Assembly (NCBI GenBank): GCA_030612165.1
Contig: JAUWOK010000012.1
Span: 1 to 16,254, forward strand
Direction: 5' to 3'
DNA: 16,254 nt
Origin: Dehalococcoidia bacterium
Lineage (GTDB): Bacteria; Chloroflexota; Dehalococcoidia; GIF9; AB-539-J10
Shown: positions 15,519 through 16,254 of the stretch, one piece after another
How the letters are laid out: each line of letters opens with the position of its first letter
How positions within the stretch are numbered: position 1 is the first letter of the stretch
Notes under the pieces: generated by a model
Database searches by the model: none
What the model was told of the DNA's origin: nothing
The model's input: the letters and a program-made list of their open reading frames with translations, nothing else
Program-made: the position numbers and the translations under genes

Positions 15519-15695
15519 TTACTGCGCTTTAGATTCCTCATAGAGTTTCAACATAGCGTATGCTAAACGAGTGTACCACTAATCGAACTCTATGCTCAAA
15601 TTCAGAGGCTCAAGAACGAGCTGCCCGGCTTCTCAAAATAATCATACCTGACAAACCGGACAACCTATATCTAAAGGAGGTAAAAGGTCTTCCAT
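15519..15695 (-). pseudogene. Short frame interrupted by three in-frame stops
   Basis: From ATG 15695 one frame continues for 58 codons to TAA at 15521-15519, but with TGA at codon 18 (15644-15642), TGA at codon 21 (15635-15633) and TAG at codon 39 (15581-15579). The sequence between the stops looks protein-like: it opens MEDLLPPLDIG, has CPVC at codons 12-15, a segment LVLEPLNLSIEFD, and ends TRLAYAMLKLYEESKAQ. It fills the gap between the 64-residue gene and the VWA gene. The plain reading is a decayed small gene. Recoding of TGA or TAG is possible but unsupported. If it is noise, the gap simply holds no gene. Confidence 0.3.
15539..15594. repeat. Inverted repeat with two inner hairpins
   Basis: CATAGAGTT (15539-15547) and AACTCTATG (15586-15594) are perfect 9-base inverted arms. 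Between them lie two small stem-loops, TAGC-gtat-GCTA (15554-15565) and AGTG-tac-CACT (15570-15580). Together they could fold as a three-way junction about 30 bases upstream of the VWA start on the minus-strand transcript. The inner stems are only 4 bases, so the outer stem carries most of the weight. Confidence 0.35.
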
Positions 15696-15734
15696 AACCT
15701 CGCCTGTAATGAAAAACACGATTTTTGTGATAGC

Positions 15735-15929
15735 TTATGCAGTCTTTTCCTCAACATTAGAGGGAAGTTCCTGGCGACTAACCGGCTTGGAAAACCAGAC
15801 CAATCCCGCCTTGGGATCCTCTTCCCGCCAGATTAAATTGCCATCCTTTCCCCCGGGTACATTGCCACCAGGCACAAAATACAGCTTATCCACCTTGCCC
15901 GAAGGCATGAAAATCTTCTTTTCTGCCAT
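15735..15929 (-). CDS. 64-residue cysteine-free protein, possible small subunit of the glycyl radical enzyme
   Basis: The start is ATG 15929 with AAAGGAG at a good distance, so translation is well supported. The protein has no cysteine. It shows a glycine/proline-rich centre (FVPGGNVPGGKDGN) and the stretch WREEDPKAGLVWFSKPVS. That last stretch reminds me of the small gamma-type subunits (BssC) of benzylsuccinate synthases, in which an acidic/Lys/Gly turn is followed by Trp and KPV; those carry an iron-sulfur cluster bound by cysteines that are missing here. This is a weak resemblance. It follows the glycyl radical enzyme by 79 bases on the same strand, across a stable hairpin. A subunit or a protein that tethers the enzyme to the VWA/MoxR pair are both possible; function unknown. 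Confidence 0.75.
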   Translation of the reverse strand: MAEKKIFMPSGKVDKLYFVPGGNVPGGKDGNLIWREEDPKAGLVWFSKPVSRQELPSNVEEKTA

Positions 15930-15971
15930 GTCCTTACTCCTTTCCTATCCTATGTTCTTAATTCCACCAAC

Positions 15972-16002
15972 AAAGAGGGGGGGTGCTTTGCCCCCCCTCT
16001 TT
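15972..16002 (-). terminator. Perfect 12-bp GC-rich hairpin after the glycyl radical enzyme gene
   Basis: AAAGAGGGGGGG (15972-15983) pairs with CCCCCCCTCTTT (15991-16002) around a 7-base loop, starting 6 bases past the enzyme's stop codon. On the minus strand the 3' arm is followed by GTTGG, so there is no real U-tract beyond the stem itself. It could be a leaky terminator or a 3'-end stabiliser that lets the enzyme mRNA accumulate above the downstream genes. Confidence 0.65.
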
Positions 16003-16008
16003 GTCACA

Positions 16009-16254
16009 CTATGCCAGCACCTGCTCCGTTCTAGCCATGATGGAATCCTGAGTTTGCTTGTCCAGAGTGGTAAAGTAATCACTATACCCTGCTACCCTCA
16101 CCACCAGGTCAGGATACTTCTCGGGCTCCTGCTGTGCTGCTTTCAGCACGGCACCATCCACCACATTTATTTGAACATGTTGTATCAGAAGATCATGCCA
16201 GGTCTTCATGTAGGCACGGAACATCTGCCAGCCTTTTTCTCCTTGAAGAATATC
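16009..16254 (-). CDS. Glycyl radical enzyme, C-terminal part, X-succinate-synthase-like
   Basis: The frame is open to the window edge (first visible residues DILQGEKGWQ), so the ATG at 16224 is internal and only 81 C-terminal residues are seen. They form the glycine radical domain: PDLVVRVAGYSDYF contains the radical glycine, encoded GGG at 16089-16087, and the end QDSIMARTEQVLA is typical. The preceding YMKTWHDLLIQHVQINVVD and AAQQEPEKYPDL look most like the alpha subunits of fumarate-adding synthases (benzylsuccinate, alkylsuccinate), rather than pyruvate formate-lyase, whose equivalent reads RVSGYAVRF. Subfamily cannot be fixed without the active-site half. Such enzymes need an SAM-radical activase, which must be encoded outside the window. 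They are oxygen-sensitive, in line with an anaerobe. Confidence 0.9.
   Translation of the reverse strand, partial: DILQGEKGWQMFRAYMKTWHDLLIQHVQINVVDGAVLKAAQQEPEKYPDLVVRVAGYSDYFTTLDKQTQDSIMARTEQVLA

Noticed and set aside
15620..15642. SECIS-like hairpin after the first TGA of the interrupted frame (GCTC-gttctt-GAGC).
   Set aside because: Only 4 base pairs are perfect and the rest does not extend; this is too weak to support selenocysteine insertion.
15709..16254. Plus-strand frame open from ATG 15709 to the window edge (about 180 codons).
   Set aside because: It is antisense to the 64-residue gene and to the glycyl radical enzyme, whose minus-strand product is unmistakable; there is no ribosome binding site before 15709 and the translation looks like noise.

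Overview
The window looks like a chromosomal segment of a Gram-positive anaerobe of the class Clostridia (Peptococcaceae-like is my guess). The reasons are the gene set (rpmB, a FakA/YloV-type DAK2 protein, recG, rpe), strong AGGAGG-type ribosome binding sites, frequent TTG/GTG starts, and radical enzymes: lysine 2,3-aminomutase and a glycyl radical enzyme. Nearly everything lies on the minus strand, so transcription runs from high to low coordinates.

Region 1 (1-11545) is mostly housekeeping. On the minus strand, in order of transcription, it holds ablA-ablB (beta-lysine and N-acetyl-beta-lysine, a compatible solute), argH, rpe, a shortened fakA-like gene, recG, argS and trpS. Two genes are on the plus strand: rpmB, whose 3' end overlaps the 3' end of rpe, and a DUF1847 protein cut by the left window edge. 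Oddities here are a TrpRS with a four-cysteine pattern like that of the iron-sulfur TrpRS of Thermotoga, a FakA-like protein without its usual zinc-binding middle domain, and an ArgH without the WGGRF segment.

Region 2 (11546-12305) is a scar. It contains the ablA upstream region with a 29-codon open frame behind a near-perfect ribosome binding site, the end of a decayed insertion sequence, and a plus-strand remnant of an Mrr-type restriction endonuclease.

Region 3 (12306-16254) is the most unusual part. It reads from the C-terminus of a glycyl radical enzyme (resembling the fumarate-adding benzylsuccinate/alkylsuccinate synthases), through a very stable hairpin, to a 64-residue cysteine-free protein, then a short frame broken by three stops, a 754-residue protein with a C-terminal von Willebrand A domain and a degenerate zincin-like HQAFH motif, and a MoxR/CbbQ-type AAA+ ATPase. 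MoxR-VWA pairs are known to remodel or activate metalloenzymes, and toluene-degradation (bss) operons carry a MoxR-like gene, bssE. I therefore infer a glycyl-radical-enzyme cassette with its own AAA+/VWA activation machine. The left limit of the cassette is the IS/Mrr scar; its right part lies outside the window.
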